In this document: positions 8,814-21,606 of the stretch, piece by piece
Position numbering within the stretch: the stretch's first letter is position 1
Layout of the letters: each line of letters opens with the position of its first letter
From: Methylobacterium brachythecii
GTDB lineage: Bacteria; Pseudomonadota; Alphaproteobacteria; Rhizobiales; Beijerinckiaceae
Assembly (NCBI RefSeq): GCF_014196345.1
Contig: NZ_JACIDN010000002.1
Span: 310,001-374,000 of the forward strand
Direction of reading: 5' to 3'
Length of the DNA stretch: 64,000 nt
Notes under the pieces: model-generated
The model's input: only the letters and a program-made list of their open reading frames with translations
The model's database searches: none
Told to the model about the DNA's origin: nothing
Position numbers and translations under genes: made by a program

Positions 8814-10348
8814 CGCGCGGCGATCTCGGCCTTGCCCGCGGCCGCGCGCTCGGCGGCCTGCGTGTTGGACAGGGATGTCTTCATGCTCGTCATCAGCGCC
8901 TCGGTCGACGGCGCGAAGGCGTCGAGGATCGGGGCCGGATGCACGCCGTACCAGATCGTCAGCGCAACCAGCGGCGCGATGATGATCTTTTCACGCAGAT
9001 CCAGATCCAGGATGCCCTGGAGGTTGGGCTTCTCCAGCTTCCCGTAGATCACGCGGGCATAGAGCCAGAGCGCGTAGCCGGCCGAGAGGATGATACCGAA
9101 GACCGAGAAGAAGGCGACCATCGGGTTGGCCTTGAAGGCGCCCATCATCGACAGGAACTCGCCGACGAAGCCCGACGTACCCGGCAGGCCGACATTCGCC
9201 ATGGTGAAGACCATCATCGCCGCCGCGTAGAGCGGCATGCGCTTCACGAGGCCGCCATAGGCCGCGATCTCGCGGGTATGCATCCGGTCGTAGACCACGC
9301 CGACACAGAGGAAGAGCGCACCCGACACGATGCCGTGCGAGATCATCAGGAACAGCGCGCCCTGGATGCCCTGCTCATTCAACGTGAACAGGCCGAGCGT
9401 CACGAAGCCCATATGCGCCACGGACGAGTAGGCGATCAGCTTCTTGATGTCGGTCTGCATCATCGCGGTAAGCGAGGTGAAGATGATCGCGATCACCGAG
9501 AGCGCGAACACGAAGTTCGCGAAATAGGCCGAAGCGTCCGGCAGCATCGGGAGCGAGATCCGGATGAAGCCGTATCCGCCCATCTTCAGCAGGATGCCGG
9601 CCAGGATCACCGAGCCCGCCGTCGGTGCCTCGACATGCGCGTCGGGCAGCCAGGTATGGACCGGCCACATCGGCATCTTCACCGCGAAGGAGGCGAAGAA
9701 GGCGAGCCACAGCCAGGTCTGCATGTGGACCGGGAAGCGGTGCGTCAGCAGGGTCGGGATGTCGGTGGTGCCGGCGTGCCAGTACATCGCCATGATGGCG
9801 AGCAGCATCAGCACCGAGCCGAGCAACGTGTAGAGGAAGAACTTGAAGCTGGCGTAGATGCGCCGCTTGCCGCCCCAGATGCCGATGATGAGGAACATCG
9901 GGATCAAGCCTGCCTCGAAGAACAGGTAGAACAGCACCAGGTCGAGGGCGCAGAACACGCCGATCATCGTCGTCTCGAGAACGAGGAAGGCGACGAAGTA
10001 TTCCTTCACGCGGGTGTCGATCGAGCGCCACGAGGCCCCGATGCAAAACGGCATCAGGAAGGTGGTCAGCAGGATCAGCGGCATCGAGAAGCCGTCGACG
10101 CCGAGCTTGAATTTTATTGTCTCTGCCAACCAGCCATGCGTTTCCACCAGCTGGAAGCTCGGGCTCGCGACGTCGTAGCGCGACCAGGCAGCCAGCGAGA
10201 GCAGGAAGGTGACGATCGTCGTGATCAGCGCGGCCCAGCGGGCATTGCGCTTCACGGCTTCGGTCTCCTCACCCAGGGTGAGGATGAAGGCCGCGCCGCA
10301 GAGCGGGACGATCAGGAGACCGGAGAGGATCCCGAGGCCGAGCATCAA
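8810..10348 (-). CDS. nuoM: NADH-quinone oxidoreductase subunit M
   Basis: A 512-residue membrane subunit of complex I, the second of the three antiporter-like pumps. [20 protein letters not shown] carries the key TM5 glutamate, [20 protein letters not shown] the conserved TM7/8 region and [20 protein letters not shown] the lysine-containing segment. Hydrophobic segments run throughout, with a short charged C-terminus. Both ends overlap neighbours by four bases (nuoL upstream, nuoN downstream), so the three pump genes are a tightly coupled unit. Confidence 0.97.
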   Translation of the reverse strand: MMLGLGILSGLLIVPLCGAAFILTLGEETEAVKRNARWAALITTIVTFLLSLAAWSRYDVASPSFQLVETHGWLAETIKFKLGVDGFSMPLILLTTFLMPFCIGASWRSIDTRVKEYFVAFLVLETTMIGVFCALDLVLFYLFFEAGLIPMFLIIGIWGGKRRIYASFKFFLYTLLGSVLMLLAIMAMYWHAGTTDIPTLLTHRFPVHMQTWLWLAFFASFAVKMPMWPVHTWLPDAHVEAPTAGSVILAGILLKMGGYGFIRISLPMLPDASAYFANFVFALSVIAIIFTSLTAMMQTDIKKLIAYSSVAHMGFVTLGLFTLNEQGIQGALFLMISHGIVSGALFLCVGVVYDRMHTREIAAYGGLVKRMPLYAAAMMVFTMANVGLPGTSGFVGEFLSMMGAFKANPMVAFFSVFGIILSAGYALWLYARVIYGKLEKPNLQGILDLDLREKIIIAPLVALTIWYGVHPAPILDAFAPSTEALMTSMKTSLSNTQAAERAAAGKAEIAAR

Positions 10349-12381
10349 TGGGCTCCCCCGGCAACGCCGGTCAGCATGTACCAGGTGATGAGGCCGGCGA
10401 CGCCGACCAGCATGACGAAGGCGTAGTGGTAGACGTAGCCGGTCTGCAGACGCACGACGCCGCGGGTGACGTCGACCACGCGGGCCGAGATGCCGTCGGG
10501 GCCCATCCCGTCGATGATGCGGCCGTCACCCTCCTTCCAGAGGAAGAGACCGAACTTCTTGGCCGGACGAACGAAGATCGCGTCGTAGATCTCGTCGAAG
10601 TACCACTTATTGAGCAGGAACTGGTACAAGGTCGGCTGTTGATTGGCCAACTGACCGGGTAGTTCCGGCTGGCGGATATACATCCAGAAAGCCAGCACGA
10701 AGCCCAAGCTCAGCATGATGAACGGCGAGGCGGAGACCCAGCCGGGCGCCTCGTGGATCTTGTGCATGATGTGGTTTTCGGAATGGGCCAGGGCATGGCC
10801 CCAGAACGCGTCCATGCCCTCGCCGATGAAACGATCCTTGAAGATCAGGCCGGCGAAGAGCGCGCCGAAGGCAAGGATCGCCAGCGGCAGCGTCATCACG
10901 ATCGGGCTCTCGTGCGGCGTGTGATCGTGGCCATGACCGTGGTCGTCATGGGCAGCGTGATCGGCCGCGGCATGACCATGGGCATCGGCGTGAGCATGAT
11001 CGTCATGCCCGTGCGCGCCGTGCTGCGCGGCCCAGCGGGCCGGCCCCTCGAAGGTCAGGAAGAACAGGCGCCAGGAGTAGAACGAGGTCATCAGCGCGGC
11101 GATCACGGTGGCGAGGAACGCCAGCACGTGGCCCGGACGGTCGGACATGTAGGCCGCCTCGATGATCGCATCCTTCGAGTAGTAGCCGGCCGTGAAGGGG
11201 AAGCCGATCAGCGCGAGGGTGCCGATCGTCATCATCGCCGTGGTGAACGGGATGAATTTCCGCAGCGCCCCCATGTGCCGCATGTCCTGCTCGTGGTGCA
11301 TCGCGTGGATGACCGAGCCGGCTCCGAGGAACAGCAGCGCCTTGAAGAAGGCGTGGGTGAAGAGGTGGAATACGCCGGCCGAATAGGCGCCGACGCCGAG
11401 CGCCACGAACATGTAGCCGAGCTGCGAGCAGGTCGAATAGGCGATGACCCGCTTGATGTCGTTCTGAACGAGGCCAACGGTCGCCGCGAAGAAGGCGGTG
11501 ATGCCGCCGATCACCGTCACCACCGAGAGGGCGACGGGCGCCAGCTCGAAGAGCGGCGAGAGCCGGGCGACCATGAACACACCGGCCGTCACCATGGTGG
11601 CGGCATGGATGAGCGCGGAGACCGGGGTCGGGCCTTCCATCGCGTCCGGCAGCCAGGTGTGCAGCAGGAACTGCGCCGACTTGCCCATGGCGCCCATGAA
11701 CAGCAGCAGGCAGGTCAGCGTCAGGGCGTTCCAGTCATAGCCGAGGAAGTGGAAGGTCGCGTCCTTCAGCTCCGGCGCCTTGGCGAAGATCGCATCGAAG
11801 GAGACCGAGCCGGTCAGCACGAAGACCAAGAAAATGCCGAGCGAGAAGCCGAAATCGCCGACGCGGTTGACGATGAAGGCCTTCATCGCGGCGGCATTGG
11901 CCGAGGGCTTCTCGTACCAGAAGCCGATCAGCAGGTAGGAGGCGAGACCGACGCCCTCCCAGCCGAAGAACATCTGAACGAGGTTGTCGGCCGTCACCAG
12001 CATCAGCATGGCGAAGGTGAACAGCGACAGGTAGGCGAAGAAGCGCGGCCGGTGCGGATCCTCCTCCATGTAGCCGACGGAGTAGAGGTGCACGAGCGTC
12101 GAGACGGTGGTGACGACGACCAGCATCACGCAGGTCAGCGTATCGACCTTGAAGGCCCAGTCGACGGTGAGATCACCGGCCGAGAACCACTGCGCCACCT
12201 GCACACGCTCGGCATGACCATGGTCGCCGGTCACCAGGAAGAACGCGCCCCAGGCGAGCAGGCAGGCGAAGGCGAGACAGCTCGTCGTCACGTACTCGCT
12301 GAGCCGCGCGCCAATATAGCGGCCGAACAGGCCGGCGATGATGGCGCCGATCAGGGGGAAGAAGACGATGGCGTGATACAT
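10345..12381 (-). CDS. nuoL: NADH-quinone oxidoreductase subunit L
   Basis: A 678-residue membrane subunit, the distal proton pump of complex I with the long lateral helix. Motifs include [40 protein letters not shown] and [20 protein letters not shown]. The C-terminal ~180 residues form the lateral helix and last segment ([20 protein letters not shown]). Unusual is a histidine-rich loop at residues 454-490 with 14 His in 37 residues (10912-11022) between two late membrane segments. The 3' end overlaps nuoM by four bases. A 49-base gap separates it from nuoK. Confidence 0.97.
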   Translation of the reverse strand: MYHAIVFFPLIGAIIAGLFGRYIGARLSEYVTTSCLAFACLLAWGAFFLVTGDHGHAERVQVAQWFSAGDLTVDWAFKVDTLTCVMLVVVTTVSTLVHLYSVGYMEEDPHRPRFFAYLSLFTFAMLMLVTADNLVQMFFGWEGVGLASYLLIGFWYEKPSANAAAMKAFIVNRVGDFGFSLGIFLVFVLTGSVSFDAIFAKAPELKDATFHFLGYDWNALTLTCLLLFMGAMGKSAQFLLHTWLPDAMEGPTPVSALIHAATMVTAGVFMVARLSPLFELAPVALSVVTVIGGITAFFAATVGLVQNDIKRVIAYSTCSQLGYMFVALGVGAYSAGVFHLFTHAFFKALLFLGAGSVIHAMHHEQDMRHMGALRKFIPFTTAMMTIGTLALIGFPFTAGYYSKDAIIEAAYMSDRPGHVLAFLATVIAALMTSFYSWRLFFLTFEGPARWAAQHGAHGHDDHAHADAHGHAAADHAAHDDHGHGHDHTPHESPIVMTLPLAILAFGALFAGLIFKDRFIGEGMDAFWGHALAHSENHIMHKIHEAPGWVSASPFIMLSLGFVLAFWMYIRQPELPGQLANQQPTLYQFLLNKWYFDEIYDAIFVRPAKKFGLFLWKEGDGRIIDGMGPDGISARVVDVTRGVVRLQTGYVYHYAFVMLVGVAGLITWYMLTGVAGGAH

Positions 12382-12430
12382 GGTTCTGTGCGGCCTCGCA
12401 GCAGGCGGACGAAGGGGCGACCGGGGCGGG

Positions 12431-12736
12431 TCAACCCTTCATCATGCTCACGTCCTCGACGGCGATGGAGCCGCGGTTCCGGAAGAAGACGACCAGGATG
12501 GCGAGACCGATGGCGGCCTCCGCCGCGGCCACGGTCAGCACGAAGAGCGCGAAGACCTGGCCGGTGATGTCGTCGAGATGGGTCGAGAACGCCACCAAGT
12601 TGATGTTCACGGCGAGCAGGATCAGCTCGACCGACATCAGGATCACGATGACGTTCTTGCGGTTGATGAAGATGCCGAGCACGCCGAGCGTGAACAGGAT
12701 CGCGGCGACCGTGAGGTAGTGGCTGAGGCCGATCAT
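12431..12736 (-). CDS. nuoK: NADH-quinone oxidoreductase subunit K
   Basis: A 101-residue, three-helix membrane subunit of complex [21 protein letters not shown] begins the protein and [16 protein letters not shown] carries the conserved glutamate of the second helix. [20 protein letters not shown] carries the second. The C-terminus is a short polar tail. Its length is exactly that of the family. It begins five bases after the nuoJ stop. The glutamates lie in the E-channel that links the quinone site to the pumps. Confidence 0.97.
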   Translation of the reverse strand: MIGLSHYLTVAAILFTLGVLGIFINRKNVIVILMSVELILLAVNINLVAFSTHLDDITGQVFALFVLTVAAAEAAIGLAILVVFFRNRGSIAVEDVSMMKG

Positions 12737-12741
12737 GATGC

Positions 12742-13362
12742 TTAGACCTCCACGCCCTGACGGGAGGGCACCTTGCGCGTCTCCACGGCCATGGCCTGCG
12801 TGCGCGCGTTCTGGACGGCGATGTTCTGGCGCTTGACGCCCGGGCGGTCGCGCAGGGTCAGCACGATGGCGCCGATCATCGCGACGAGCAGCACCAGGCC
12901 GGCGATCTGAAAGAAGTAGGCGTAGTCGGTGTAGAGCACGCGGCCGAGCGCCTGGGTGTTGGTGAGCCCCTCGCTCGCGGCCGTCTGACCGATCGGTGTG
13001 CGCACGATGCCCGGATCGATCGCCCAGGAGCCGACCACGAGAATCAGCTCGATGGCGAAGATGGCGCCGATCAGGCCGCCGATCGGCAGGTATTGCTGGA
13101 AGCCCTGGCGAAGCGCGGCGAAGTCCACGTCGAGCATCATCACGACGAACAGGAAGAGCACCGCGACCGCGCCCACGTAGACGACCACCAGGATCATCGC
13201 GAGGAACTCGGCGCCCATGAGTACGAAGAGCCCCGCCGCATTCACGAAGGCGAGGATCAGGAACAGCACCGAGGTCACGGGATTGCGCGCGGCGATCACC
13301 ATGAATCCGCTGGCGATCGCGAAGCCTGCGAACAGGTAGAAGAAGGCGGCGGCTGCAGTCAT
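12742..13362 (-). CDS. nuoJ: NADH-quinone oxidoreductase subunit J
   Basis: A 206-residue membrane subunit with five helices. Recognisable are [40 protein letters not shown] (the pi-bulge helix of TM3) and [20 protein letters not shown]. It ends with a basic cytoplasmic tail ([20 protein letters not shown]). Unlike the other nuo junctions it is separated from the upstream gene (nuoI) by 120 bases that fold into two hairpins. Confidence 0.97.
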   Translation of the reverse strand: MTAAAAFFYLFAGFAIASGFMVIAARNPVTSVLFLILAFVNAAGLFVLMGAEFLAMILVVVYVGAVAVLFLFVVMMLDVDFAALRQGFQQYLPIGGLIGAIFAIELILVVGSWAIDPGIVRTPIGQTAASEGLTNTQALGRVLYTDYAYFFQIAGLVLLVAMIGAIVLTLRDRPGVKRQNIAVQNARTQAMAVETRKVPSRQGVEV

Positions 13363-13376
13363 GCGGTGATCAGGTC

Positions 13377-13435
13377 AGCCGCTGAAACAGCGGCTCCTTC
13401 TGCCTAGAAGCCAACGGCCTGCGGGAAGCGGGCCG
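13377..13435. other. Two hairpins in the nuoI-nuoJ spacer
   Basis: AGCCGCTG (13377-13384) pairs with CAGCGGCT (13388-13395) across AAA. Further on, ACGGCC (13413-13418) pairs with GGCCGT (13430-13435) around a GC-rich loop. There is no U-run, so these are unlikely to terminate the operon. They may be mRNA processing or stability elements. The 120-base gap is the longest inside nuo. Confidence 0.5.
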
Positions 13436-13482
13436 TCTATAAAACTCGGGTCTGCGGCGCACAACCGGCGCGCCGCCGGGCA

Positions 13483-13971
13483 TCAACGGTAAGGCGCGTC
13501 GATCGCGATATTGCGCGCGATCTCGCGCTCCCACCGATCGCCGTTATCGAGGAGCTTCTGCTTGTCGTAGAGCAGCTCCTCGCGGGTCTCGACGGAGAAC
13601 TCGGAGTTCGGACCCTCGACGATGGCGTCCACCGGGCAGGCCTCCTGGCACATGCCGCAATAGATGCACTTCACCATGTCGATGTCGTAACGGGTGGTGC
13701 GGCGCGTGCCGTCGTTGCGGCGCGGGCCGGCCTCGATGGTGATGGCCTGAGCCGGACAGATCGCCTCGCAGAGCTTGCAGGCGATGCAGCGTTCCTCGCC
13801 GTTCGGGTAGCGGCGCAACGCGTGCTCGCCCCGGAAGCGAGGACCGCGATGCCCCATCTCGAAGGGATAGTTGATCGTGGCCTTCGGCTTGAAGAAGTAC
13901 TTCATGGCGAGGATGAACCCCGACACGAACTCCCTCAGCAGAAGACCTCTGGCGACCTGATCGAGCTTCAT
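13483..13971 (-). CDS. nuoI: NADH-quinone oxidoreductase subunit I
   Basis: A 162-residue peripheral-arm subunit with two ferredoxin-type [4Fe-4S] clusters (N6a and N6b). The cluster motifs are [16 protein letters not shown] and [16 protein letters not shown], each with four cysteines. The N-terminal amphipathic part ([20 protein letters not shown]) anchors it to the membrane. The FPFEMG-type line is here [20 protein letters not shown]. Electrons pass from NuoG through NuoI to N2 in NuoB. It starts at the ATG at 13971, 25 bases after nuoH. Confidence 0.97.
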   Translation of the reverse strand: MKLDQVARGLLLREFVSGFILAMKYFFKPKATINYPFEMGHRGPRFRGEHALRRYPNGEERCIACKLCEAICPAQAITIEAGPRRNDGTRRTTRYDIDMVKCIYCGMCQEACPVDAIVEGPNSEFSVETREELLYDKQKLLDNGDRWEREIARNIAIDAPYR

Positions 13972-13996
13972 GCTCGGATCTCCGATATATTTGCGG

Positions 13997-15019
13997 TCAT
14001 GCCCCCGGCGCGAGGCCGGTGAGCTTGAGTACGAAGGCGACGACGACGACCGAGACCAGGGAGAGCGGAAGGAAGACCTTCCAGCCCAGCCGCATGAGCT
14101 GGTCGTAGCGGTAGCGCGGCACCATGGCCTTCACCATGGCGATCATGAAGAACAGGAAGCTCGCCTTCAGCGCGAACCAGATCAGGCCGGGCACCCAGGT
14201 GAAGGGCGCGAAGGGGATCGGCGAGAGCCAGCCGCCCAGGAACAGCACGGTTCCAAGCGCGCACATGGTCATGATCGCCACGTACTCGCCGAGCATGAAC
14301 AGCAGGTAGGGCGTCGAAGAGTACTCGACCATGTAACCGGCCACGAGCTCCGATTCGGCCTCGGGCAGGTCGAAGGGCGGGCGGTTCGTCTCGGCCAGCG
14401 CCGAGATGAAGAACACCACGAACATCGGGAACAGCCAGAACCAGTACCAGCCGAACAGCCCGAGCGAGGTGTCCTGCGCCATGACGATTCGCGAGAGGTT
14501 CAGCGAGCCGGCGCAGAGCAGCACGCAGATGATCACGAAGCCGAGCGAGACCTCGTAGGAGATCATCTGCGCGGCCGAGCGCAGGGCGCCGAGGAAGGCG
14601 TATTTCGAGTTCGACGCCCAGCCGCCCATGATGACGCCGTACACGCCGAGCGAGGAGATCGCGAAGATGTAGGTGATGCCGACATTGATGTCGGCGATGG
14701 CCCAGCCATCGGCGAGCGGGATGACCGCCCAGCTCGCCAGCGCCAGCGTCGCGAAGACCATCGGCGCGAGCAGGAAAATCGCCTTGTTGGCACCGGCCGG
14801 GATCACCGGCTCCTTGATCACGAACTTGATCAGGTCGGCGAAGGACTGGAACAGGCCGAAGGGGCCGACGACGTTCGGCCCGCGACGGAGCTGAACCGCC
14901 GCCCAGATCTTGCGGTCGGCGAGCAGCGCGTAGGCGATGAAGACCAGCAGCGCCGAGAGCAGCACGAGGCTCTTCAGCGCGGTGAGGGCGACGAGGCCGA
15001 CGGTTTCCCAGAAGGTCAT
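13997..15019 (-). CDS. nuoH: NADH-quinone oxidoreductase subunit H
   Basis: A 340-residue membrane subunit that forms much of the quinone-binding cavity. Signatures are [20 protein letters not shown] near the N-terminus and [20 protein letters not shown], the classical NuoH loop with the quinone channel acidic residues nearby. [20 protein letters not shown] is invariant across the family. It has about eight membrane helices. The start follows the nuoG stop by seven bases. Confidence 0.97.
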   Translation of the reverse strand: MTFWETVGLVALTALKSLVLLSALLVFIAYALLADRKIWAAVQLRRGPNVVGPFGLFQSFADLIKFVIKEPVIPAGANKAIFLLAPMVFATLALASWAVIPLADGWAIADINVGITYIFAISSLGVYGVIMGGWASNSKYAFLGALRSAAQMISYEVSLGFVIICVLLCAGSLNLSRIVMAQDTSLGLFGWYWFWLFPMFVVFFISALAETNRPPFDLPEAESELVAGYMVEYSSTPYLLFMLGEYVAIMTMCALGTVLFLGGWLSPIPFAPFTWVPGLIWFALKASFLFFMIAMVKAMVPRYRYDQLMRLGWKVFLPLSLVSVVVVAFVLKLTGLAPGA

Positions 15020-15026
15020 GGGGTCC

Positions 15027-17108
15027 TCACTCGGCCGCCTGGAGCGTGCGCCCGTGGGCGACGCTCGAACATTCCGCCATCACGCGCGAGGCGCGGGCGA
15101 TGGGGTTCGTCATGAAGAAGTCGGCGAAGGCGGGCCCGAACGCCTCCTTGCCCAGGCTTCCGCCGAGACCGGCAAGTGCATCGACCGCCTTCACGACGTC
15201 GGCAGCCTCGATCGCGTCGATTCCGGCGAGGTGCGGATGCGCGGCGTAGAGCGCGCGGCGCAGCGCGCCCAGCGAGTCGAAGGGCAGCTTGTGACCGAGC
15301 ACGTCCGACAGGGCGCGCAGGATCGCCCAATCCTCGCGGGCATCGCCCGGCGGAAAGCCGGCGCGGTTGGTCATCTGCACGCGGCCCTCGGTGTTCACGT
15401 AGGTCGCGGACTTTTCGGTGTAGGCGGCCCCCGGCAGGATCACGTCGGCGCGCATCGCGCCGCGATCGCCATGGGTGCCCTGGTAGATCACGAAGGCACC
15501 TGCCCCGACATCGACCTCGTCGGAGCCGAGGTTGAACACCACGTCGAGCGCGCCCGGCGCGGTGATGCCGGCGAAGTCGAGACCGCCCTCCCCCGGCACG
15601 AAGCCGAGATCGAGCGCGCCGACGCGGGCGGCCGCCGAATGCAGGACGGCGAAGCCGTTCCACTCGGGCTTCACGGCACCGACGCTCTTGGCGAGCCCGG
15701 CGGCAGCGGCGAGCACCGCAGCGCCATCGGCGCGCGACAGGGCGGCGCTGCCGACGATGACGAGCGGCCGCTCGGCCTTCGACAGGGTCTCGGCGAAGCT
15801 GTGCTTGCCGGCAGCAAGCTCGGACAGCGTCTCCGCGCCGGCGCCAAGATAGAGGTGCGGATAGGTCAGATCGACCTCTTCGCCGATCAGACCGACCGCG
15901 AGCGGCGCCATGCGCCAGCGCTTGCGGATGCGGACGTTCAGCAGGGAGGCTTCGAGGCGCGGATTGGTGCCGACGAGCAGAATCGCGTCCGCTTCCTCGA
16001 TCCCCGGGATCGTCGGGTTGAAGGTATAGGCCGCGCGGCCCCAGGCCGGATCGATCTTTTCGCCGCCCTGGCGGCAATCGGTATTGGCCGTGCCGAGCGA
16101 GCCCATCAGCTCCTTGAGCGCGAAGATCTCCTCGACACCGGCGAGATCGCCGACCACGGCGCCGATCTTCTTCGGATCGGCACCTTTCACCTTGGCGGCG
16201 ATAGCGGCGAAAGCCTCACCCCAGGAGGCCGGGCGCAGACGGCCGTTCTCGCGCACGAAGGGACGGTCCAGGCGCTGCATGCGCAAGCCGTCGACGATCT
16301 GTCGCGTCTTGTCGGAGATCCACTCCTCGTTGATCTCTTCGTTGACGCGCGGACTGATCTGCATGACCTCGCGGCCGCGCACGTCGACGCGGATCGCCGA
16401 GCCCACCGCATCCATCACGTCGATGGAATCGGTCTTGGTCAGCTCCCAGGGGCGGTTGTTGTAGCTCTGGGGCTTGGGCACCAGCGCGCCCACGGGGCAG
16501 AGATCGGCGACGTTGCCCTGGAGCTCCGAGCCCATGGCGTTCTCGAGATAGCTCGTGATCTCCATGTCCTCGCCGCGGCCGATCGCGCCGAGATCCGGCA
16601 CGCCAGCGACTTCCGCAAGGAAGCGCACGCAGCGGGTGCAGTGGATGCAGCGGTTCATCGCCGTGCGCACCAGCGGGCCGATGTACTTCTCCTCGACCGC
16701 GCGCTTGTTCTCCTTGTAGCGCGTCGAGTCGACGCCGTAGGCCATCGCCTGGTCCTGCAGGTCGCAATGGCCGCCCTGGTCGCAGATCGGGCAATCGAGC
16801 GGGTGGTTGATGAGGAGGAACTCCATCACCCCCTCGCGGGCCTTTTTGGTGAGGCCCGAGCGTGTCAGCACCTCCGGCGGCTCGCCGTTCGGGCCGGGGC
16901 GACAATCCTTCACCGCATAGGCGCAGGAGGCCACGGGCTTCGGCGCGCCCTTCAGCTCGACGAGGCACATCCGGCAATTGCCGGCGATGGACAGGCGCTC
17001 GTGGAAGCAGAAGCGCGGGATCTCGGCACCCGCGACCTCGCAGGCCTGCAGGAGCGTGAAATCGGCCGGGACATCGACCTCGGTGCCGTCGACGAGAAGC
17101 TTTGTCAT
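15027..17108 (-). CDS. nuoG: NADH-quinone oxidoreductase subunit G
   Basis: A 693-residue iron-sulfur subunit of the peripheral arm. The N-terminal [2Fe-2S] domain shows [20 protein letters not shown], then [20 protein letters not shown] (His/Cys-ligated N5 cluster) and [20 protein letters not shown] (N4). The large C-terminal part is a molybdopterin-oxidoreductase fold without cofactor motifs, as usual in Rhizobiales ([20 protein letters not shown]). The start is the ATG at 17108 ([20 protein letters not shown]); 20 extra upstream residues in frame are not family-like. It lies 34 bases after nuoF. Confidence 0.97.
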   Translation of the reverse strand: MTKLLVDGTEVDVPADFTLLQACEVAGAEIPRFCFHERLSIAGNCRMCLVELKGAPKPVASCAYAVKDCRPGPNGEPPEVLTRSGLTKKAREGVMEFLLINHPLDCPICDQGGHCDLQDQAMAYGVDSTRYKENKRAVEEKYIGPLVRTAMNRCIHCTRCVRFLAEVAGVPDLGAIGRGEDMEITSYLENAMGSELQGNVADLCPVGALVPKPQSYNNRPWELTKTDSIDVMDAVGSAIRVDVRGREVMQISPRVNEEINEEWISDKTRQIVDGLRMQRLDRPFVRENGRLRPASWGEAFAAIAAKVKGADPKKIGAVVGDLAGVEEIFALKELMGSLGTANTDCRQGGEKIDPAWGRAAYTFNPTIPGIEEADAILLVGTNPRLEASLLNVRIRKRWRMAPLAVGLIGEEVDLTYPHLYLGAGAETLSELAAGKHSFAETLSKAERPLVIVGSAALSRADGAAVLAAAAGLAKSVGAVKPEWNGFAVLHSAAARVGALDLGFVPGEGGLDFAGITAPGALDVVFNLGSDEVDVGAGAFVIYQGTHGDRGAMRADVILPGAAYTEKSATYVNTEGRVQMTNRAGFPPGDAREDWAILRALSDVLGHKLPFDSLGALRRALYAAHPHLAGIDAIEAADVVKAVDALAGLGGSLGKEAFGPAFADFFMTNPIARASRVMAECSSVAHGRTLQAAE

Positions 17109-17142
17109 CGGGTCATCTCGGAATGGTCGCGCAGCATCATCC

Positions 17143-18444
<1,302 letters not shown>

Positions 18445-18448
18445 GCCC

Positions 18449-19720
18449 TCAGCCCTTCTTTCCGGCGAGCACGGCCGCCTGGCCGACCCAGTTTTCACGG
18501 TCGATCCGGCCTGGGAAGGCGAGATACGCGCCCACCCAGGCGATCTCCGCCGGCGACCAGGCCGCGATCTGGTCGAAATGCCAGATGCCGAGATCGTTCA
18601 GGCGACGGTTGTTCACGGGGCCGATGCCCTTGATCTTGGTGAGGTCGTCGGGACGGTCGTCACGCGCGGCATCGATGCCCGTGGGGCGCGTGCCGGCGGC
18701 ATCGGCCCGCTCCTCGGGGCTCTGCTCCTCGTGCACCGCGTCGTCCGCGCCGGAAGCGAGCGGCTGTTGCGGCGGCTCGGTGCGAAGGGCGACGTCTTCC
18801 TCGACCGCTTCCTTGTCGGCAGCCGTCTTGGCGGTGCCGTCGGCAATCTTCGGAGCGCCGACCTGATCGGCGACCGCGGGGGAAGCCGGCGAGACCGCCG
18901 CCGTCTTGCCATCGGCCTTGCGCTGCGCGGGAGCATTGGCAGCCGGGCTCTCGGTGGCGCGGCCGGAATCGGGCTGGGCCGGTTTGGGGTCGTCTTTGGC
19001 GCGGGCTTCGGTCGAGGCAGCCTCGTCCTTCTTGACCGCTGCGTCGCCCTTGTCGTCGCCGCCCTGGGTCTGCTCGAAGCGCTTGCGCCAGGCGCCGACG
19101 CGCGATCCGTCGAACAAAGTCGGATCGGTCAGCGTGTTGACCGCATCCTTGGGCTCCGAGGAAGTCCGGCCGGTCTGTGAGCCGATCTTCACCGGACGTC
19201 CGGCCGCGAGATCGTCCATCAGCGTGTTGAGGCTCTCGGGGGTGAGGTCCTCGTAATAGTCCTGGTTGATCTGCACCATTGGCGCGTTGCAGCAGGCACC
19301 GAGACACTCGACTTCGAGCCAGGAGAAGTTGCCGTCCGCCGAGACATGACCCTGCGGGCCGAGGCGATCGTGCAGGGACTGCTTCAGCTCTCGCGCACCA
19401 CAGCTGTCGCACGGCACCGTTCCGCAGAGCTGGATCCAGAACCGGCCGACCGGCTCCAGGGCGAACATCGTGTAGAAGGTCGCGACTTCGAGCACGCGGA
19501 TATGCGGCATGCCGAGCTGGTCGGCGACGGCCTCGATGGCCTTCTGCGGCAGCCAGCCGCCATTCTGCTCCTGCGCCTTCCACAGCAGCGGAATCACGGC
19601 CGAGGCCTGGCGGCCTTCCGGGTATTTCTCGATCTGGCCGTGGGCCCAATCCGCGTTCTCGGGAGAGAACGTGAAGCTCTCGGGCTGTTCGGCGGCGGGG
19701 GCTAGCCTGCGGTTCGCCAT
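18449..19720 (-). CDS. nuoE: NADH-quinone oxidoreductase subunit E with long C-terminal extension
   Basis: The first ~185 residues are a standard thioredoxin-fold [2Fe-2S] NuoE with ligand cysteines at 99, 104, 139 and 143 ([13 protein letters not shown] and [13 protein letters not shown]). The total length is 423, about 230 more than the E. coli protein. Residues ~190-355 are a low-complexity Ala/Lys/Glu/Asp linker. Residues ~358-403 ([20 protein letters not shown], then [20 protein letters not shown]) look like a helix-hairpin-helix domain of the kind found alone in many alphaproteobacterial hypothetical proteins. Similar extensions are known in rhizobial NuoE. Its role is unknown. Confidence 0.95.
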   Translation of the reverse strand: MANRRLAPAAEQPESFTFSPENADWAHGQIEKYPEGRQASAVIPLLWKAQEQNGGWLPQKAIEAVADQLGMPHIRVLEVATFYTMFALEPVGRFWIQLCGTVPCDSCGARELKQSLHDRLGPQGHVSADGNFSWLEVECLGACCNAPMVQINQDYYEDLTPESLNTLMDDLAAGRPVKIGSQTGRTSSEPKDAVNTLTDPTLFDGSRVGAWRKRFEQTQGGDDKGDAAVKKDEAASTEARAKDDPKPAQPDSGRATESPAANAPAQRKADGKTAAVSPASPAVADQVGAPKIADGTAKTAADKEAVEEDVALRTEPPQQPLASGADDAVHEEQSPEERADAAGTRPTGIDAARDDRPDDLTKIKGIGPVNNRRLNDLGIWHFDQIAAWSPAEIAWVGAYLAFPGRIDRENWVGQAAVLAGKKG

Positions 19721-19738
19721 GACGTCTCGGCTGTCCTC

Positions 19739-20929
19739 TCAGCGGTCCACTTCGCCGAACACGATGTCGAGCGTGCCGAGCACGCAGGACACGTCGGCGA
19801 GGAGGTGGCCGCGGCACATCCAGTCCATCGCCTGAAGGTGGGCGAAGCCTGGAGCGCGGATCTTGCAGCGGTAGGGTTTGTTGGTGCCGTCGGCGACGAG
19901 GTAGACGCCGAACTCGCCCTTGGGCGCCTCGACCGCGGCGTAGACCTCGCCGGCCGGCACGTGGAAGCCCTCGGTGTAGAGCTTGAAGTGGTGAATGAGC
20001 GCTTCCATCGAGCGCTTCATCTCCCGGCGCGGCGGCGGTGCGAACTTGCCGTCGACGGCGGCGATCGAGCCTTGCCCGGCCGGCTCACGCAGCTTGGCCA
20101 CGCACTGCTTCATGATCTTCACGGATTCCCGCATCTCTTCCATGCGGATGACCTGACGATCGTAGGTGTCGCCGTTCTTCCCCACCGGAATGTCGAAATC
20201 CATCTCGTCATAGCACTCGTAGGGCTGCGACTTGCGCAGGTCCCACGGGATGCCCGAGCCGCGCACCATCACGCCCGAGAAACCCCAGGCCATGGCCTCG
20301 TCCTGCGTGACGATGCCGATATCGACGTTGCGCTGCTTGAAGATGCGGTTCGCCATGACGAGGTCGTCGAGGTCGTCGACCACCTGAAGGAACGGGTCGC
20401 AGAACGCCTCGATGTCGTCGATCAGCGCCGGCGGCAGATCCTGATGGACGCCGCCCGGGCGGAAGTAGTTGGCATGCAGACGAGCGCCCGAGGCACGCTC
20501 GTAGAAGATCATCAGCTTTTCGCGCTCCTCGAAGCCCCAGAGCGGAGGCGTGAGCGCGCCGACGTCCATCGCCTGCGTGGTGACGTTGAGGAGGTGCGAG
20601 AGCAAGCGACCGATCTCGCAGAACAGAACGCGGATCAGCTGCGCCCGGCGCGGCACCTGGATGCCAGCGAGCTTCTCGATCGCCAGGCAGAAGGCATGCT
20701 CCTGATTCATCGGCGCGACGTAGTCGAGCCGGTCGAAATAGGGCGTCGCCTGCAGGTAGGTCTTGTGCTCGATCAGCTTCTCGGTGCCGCGGTGGAGCAG
20801 GCCGATATGCGGGTCGACGCGCTCGACCACCTCGCCATCGAGCTCCAGCACCAGGCGCAGCACGCCGTGCGCGGCCGGATGCTGCGGGCCGAAGTTGATC
20901 GCGAAGTTGCGGATGTTGTGCTCGGCCAT
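19739..20929 (-). CDS. nuoD: NADH-quinone oxidoreductase subunit D
   Basis: A 396-residue 49-kDa-type subunit that lines the quinone pocket. [20 protein letters not shown] carries the conserved quinone-site His. [20 protein letters not shown] and [20 protein letters not shown] follow. [20 protein letters not shown] and DPHIGL-like segments are as in other bacteria. It ends [13 protein letters not shown], the invariant family C-terminus. It starts at the ATG at 20929, nine bases from nuoC, and is separate from NuoC, unlike the fused E. coli NuoCD. Confidence 0.97.
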   Translation of the reverse strand: MAEHNIRNFAINFGPQHPAAHGVLRLVLELDGEVVERVDPHIGLLHRGTEKLIEHKTYLQATPYFDRLDYVAPMNQEHAFCLAIEKLAGIQVPRRAQLIRVLFCEIGRLLSHLLNVTTQAMDVGALTPPLWGFEEREKLMIFYERASGARLHANYFRPGGVHQDLPPALIDDIEAFCDPFLQVVDDLDDLVMANRIFKQRNVDIGIVTQDEAMAWGFSGVMVRGSGIPWDLRKSQPYECYDEMDFDIPVGKNGDTYDRQVIRMEEMRESVKIMKQCVAKLREPAGQGSIAAVDGKFAPPPRREMKRSMEALIHHFKLYTEGFHVPAGEVYAAVEAPKGEFGVYLVADGTNKPYRCKIRAPGFAHLQAMDWMCRGHLLADVSCVLGTLDIVFGEVDR

Positions 20930-20938
20930 CCTGCGACC

Positions 20939-21601
20939 TCAGCTCGACTTCTTCTCATCGCCCGGCAGCACGTAATCCGTGCCTTCCCAGGGCGAGAGAA
21001 AATCGAAATTGCGGAATTCCTGCTGGAGCTTGACCGGCTCGTAGACCACGCGCGCCTCGTCCTGGTCGTAGCGGACCTCGACGAAGCCGGTGAGCGGGAA
21101 GTCCTTGCGGAGCGGGTGCCCCTCGAAGCCGTAATCGGTCAGCATCCGGCGCAGGTCTGGATGGCCCGAGAACAGGATGCCGTAGAGGTCGTAAGTCTCG
21201 CGCTCGTACCAGTTCGCGGACGGAAACACCGAGATCACGGACGGCACCGGCGTGGTCTCGTCAGTGAGCACCTTCACACGAATGCGCGCGTTATGGCGCA
21301 GCGAGAGCAGGTGATAGACGACGTCGAACCGGCGATCGCGCTCGGGATAGTCCGCGCCGCAAATGTCGATGAAGCAGCGGAACGAGCAGTTCGGATCGTC
21401 GCGCAGGTAGGTCAGCGCGTAGACGATGTCCGAGCCCTGCACCGTCAGCGTCAGCTCGCCATGGGCAATTTTGGTGTTCGTGACCGCCGGGCCGAGGGCC
21501 GCGCCGATGCGCTCGGCCATGGCCTTCAGCGCCTCGTCGCCCTGCGCGACCTCGATGGTCGAGCGGAGCGTGATGCCATTGGTGGTGATGGGCTCTGCCA
21601 T
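20939..21601 (-). CDS. nuoC: NADH-quinone oxidoreductase subunit C
   Basis: A 220-residue 30-kDa-type subunit of the peripheral arm. It contains [20 protein letters not shown], then [20 protein letters not shown] and [20 protein letters not shown] plus [20 protein letters not shown], which is the family signature. I place the start at the ATG at 21601. A GTG at 21610, overlapping the nuoB stop as GTGA, would add three residues and would also fit translational coupling. Neither has a strong ribosome-binding site. Confidence 0.96.
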   Translation of the reverse strand: MAEPITTNGITLRSTIEVAQGDEALKAMAERIGAALGPAVTNTKIAHGELTLTVQGSDIVYALTYLRDDPNCSFRCFIDICGADYPERDRRFDVVYHLLSLRHNARIRVKVLTDETTPVPSVISVFPSANWYERETYDLYGILFSGHPDLRRMLTDYGFEGHPLRKDFPLTGFVEVRYDQDEARVVYEPVKLQQEFRNFDFLSPWEGTDYVLPGDEKKSS

Positions 21602-21606
21602 GCCGC

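Noticed and set aside
10753..12567. 604-codon plus-strand frame opposite nuoL
   Set aside because: Antisense shadow of nuoL and nuoK; product is charge-rich with no recognisable domain.
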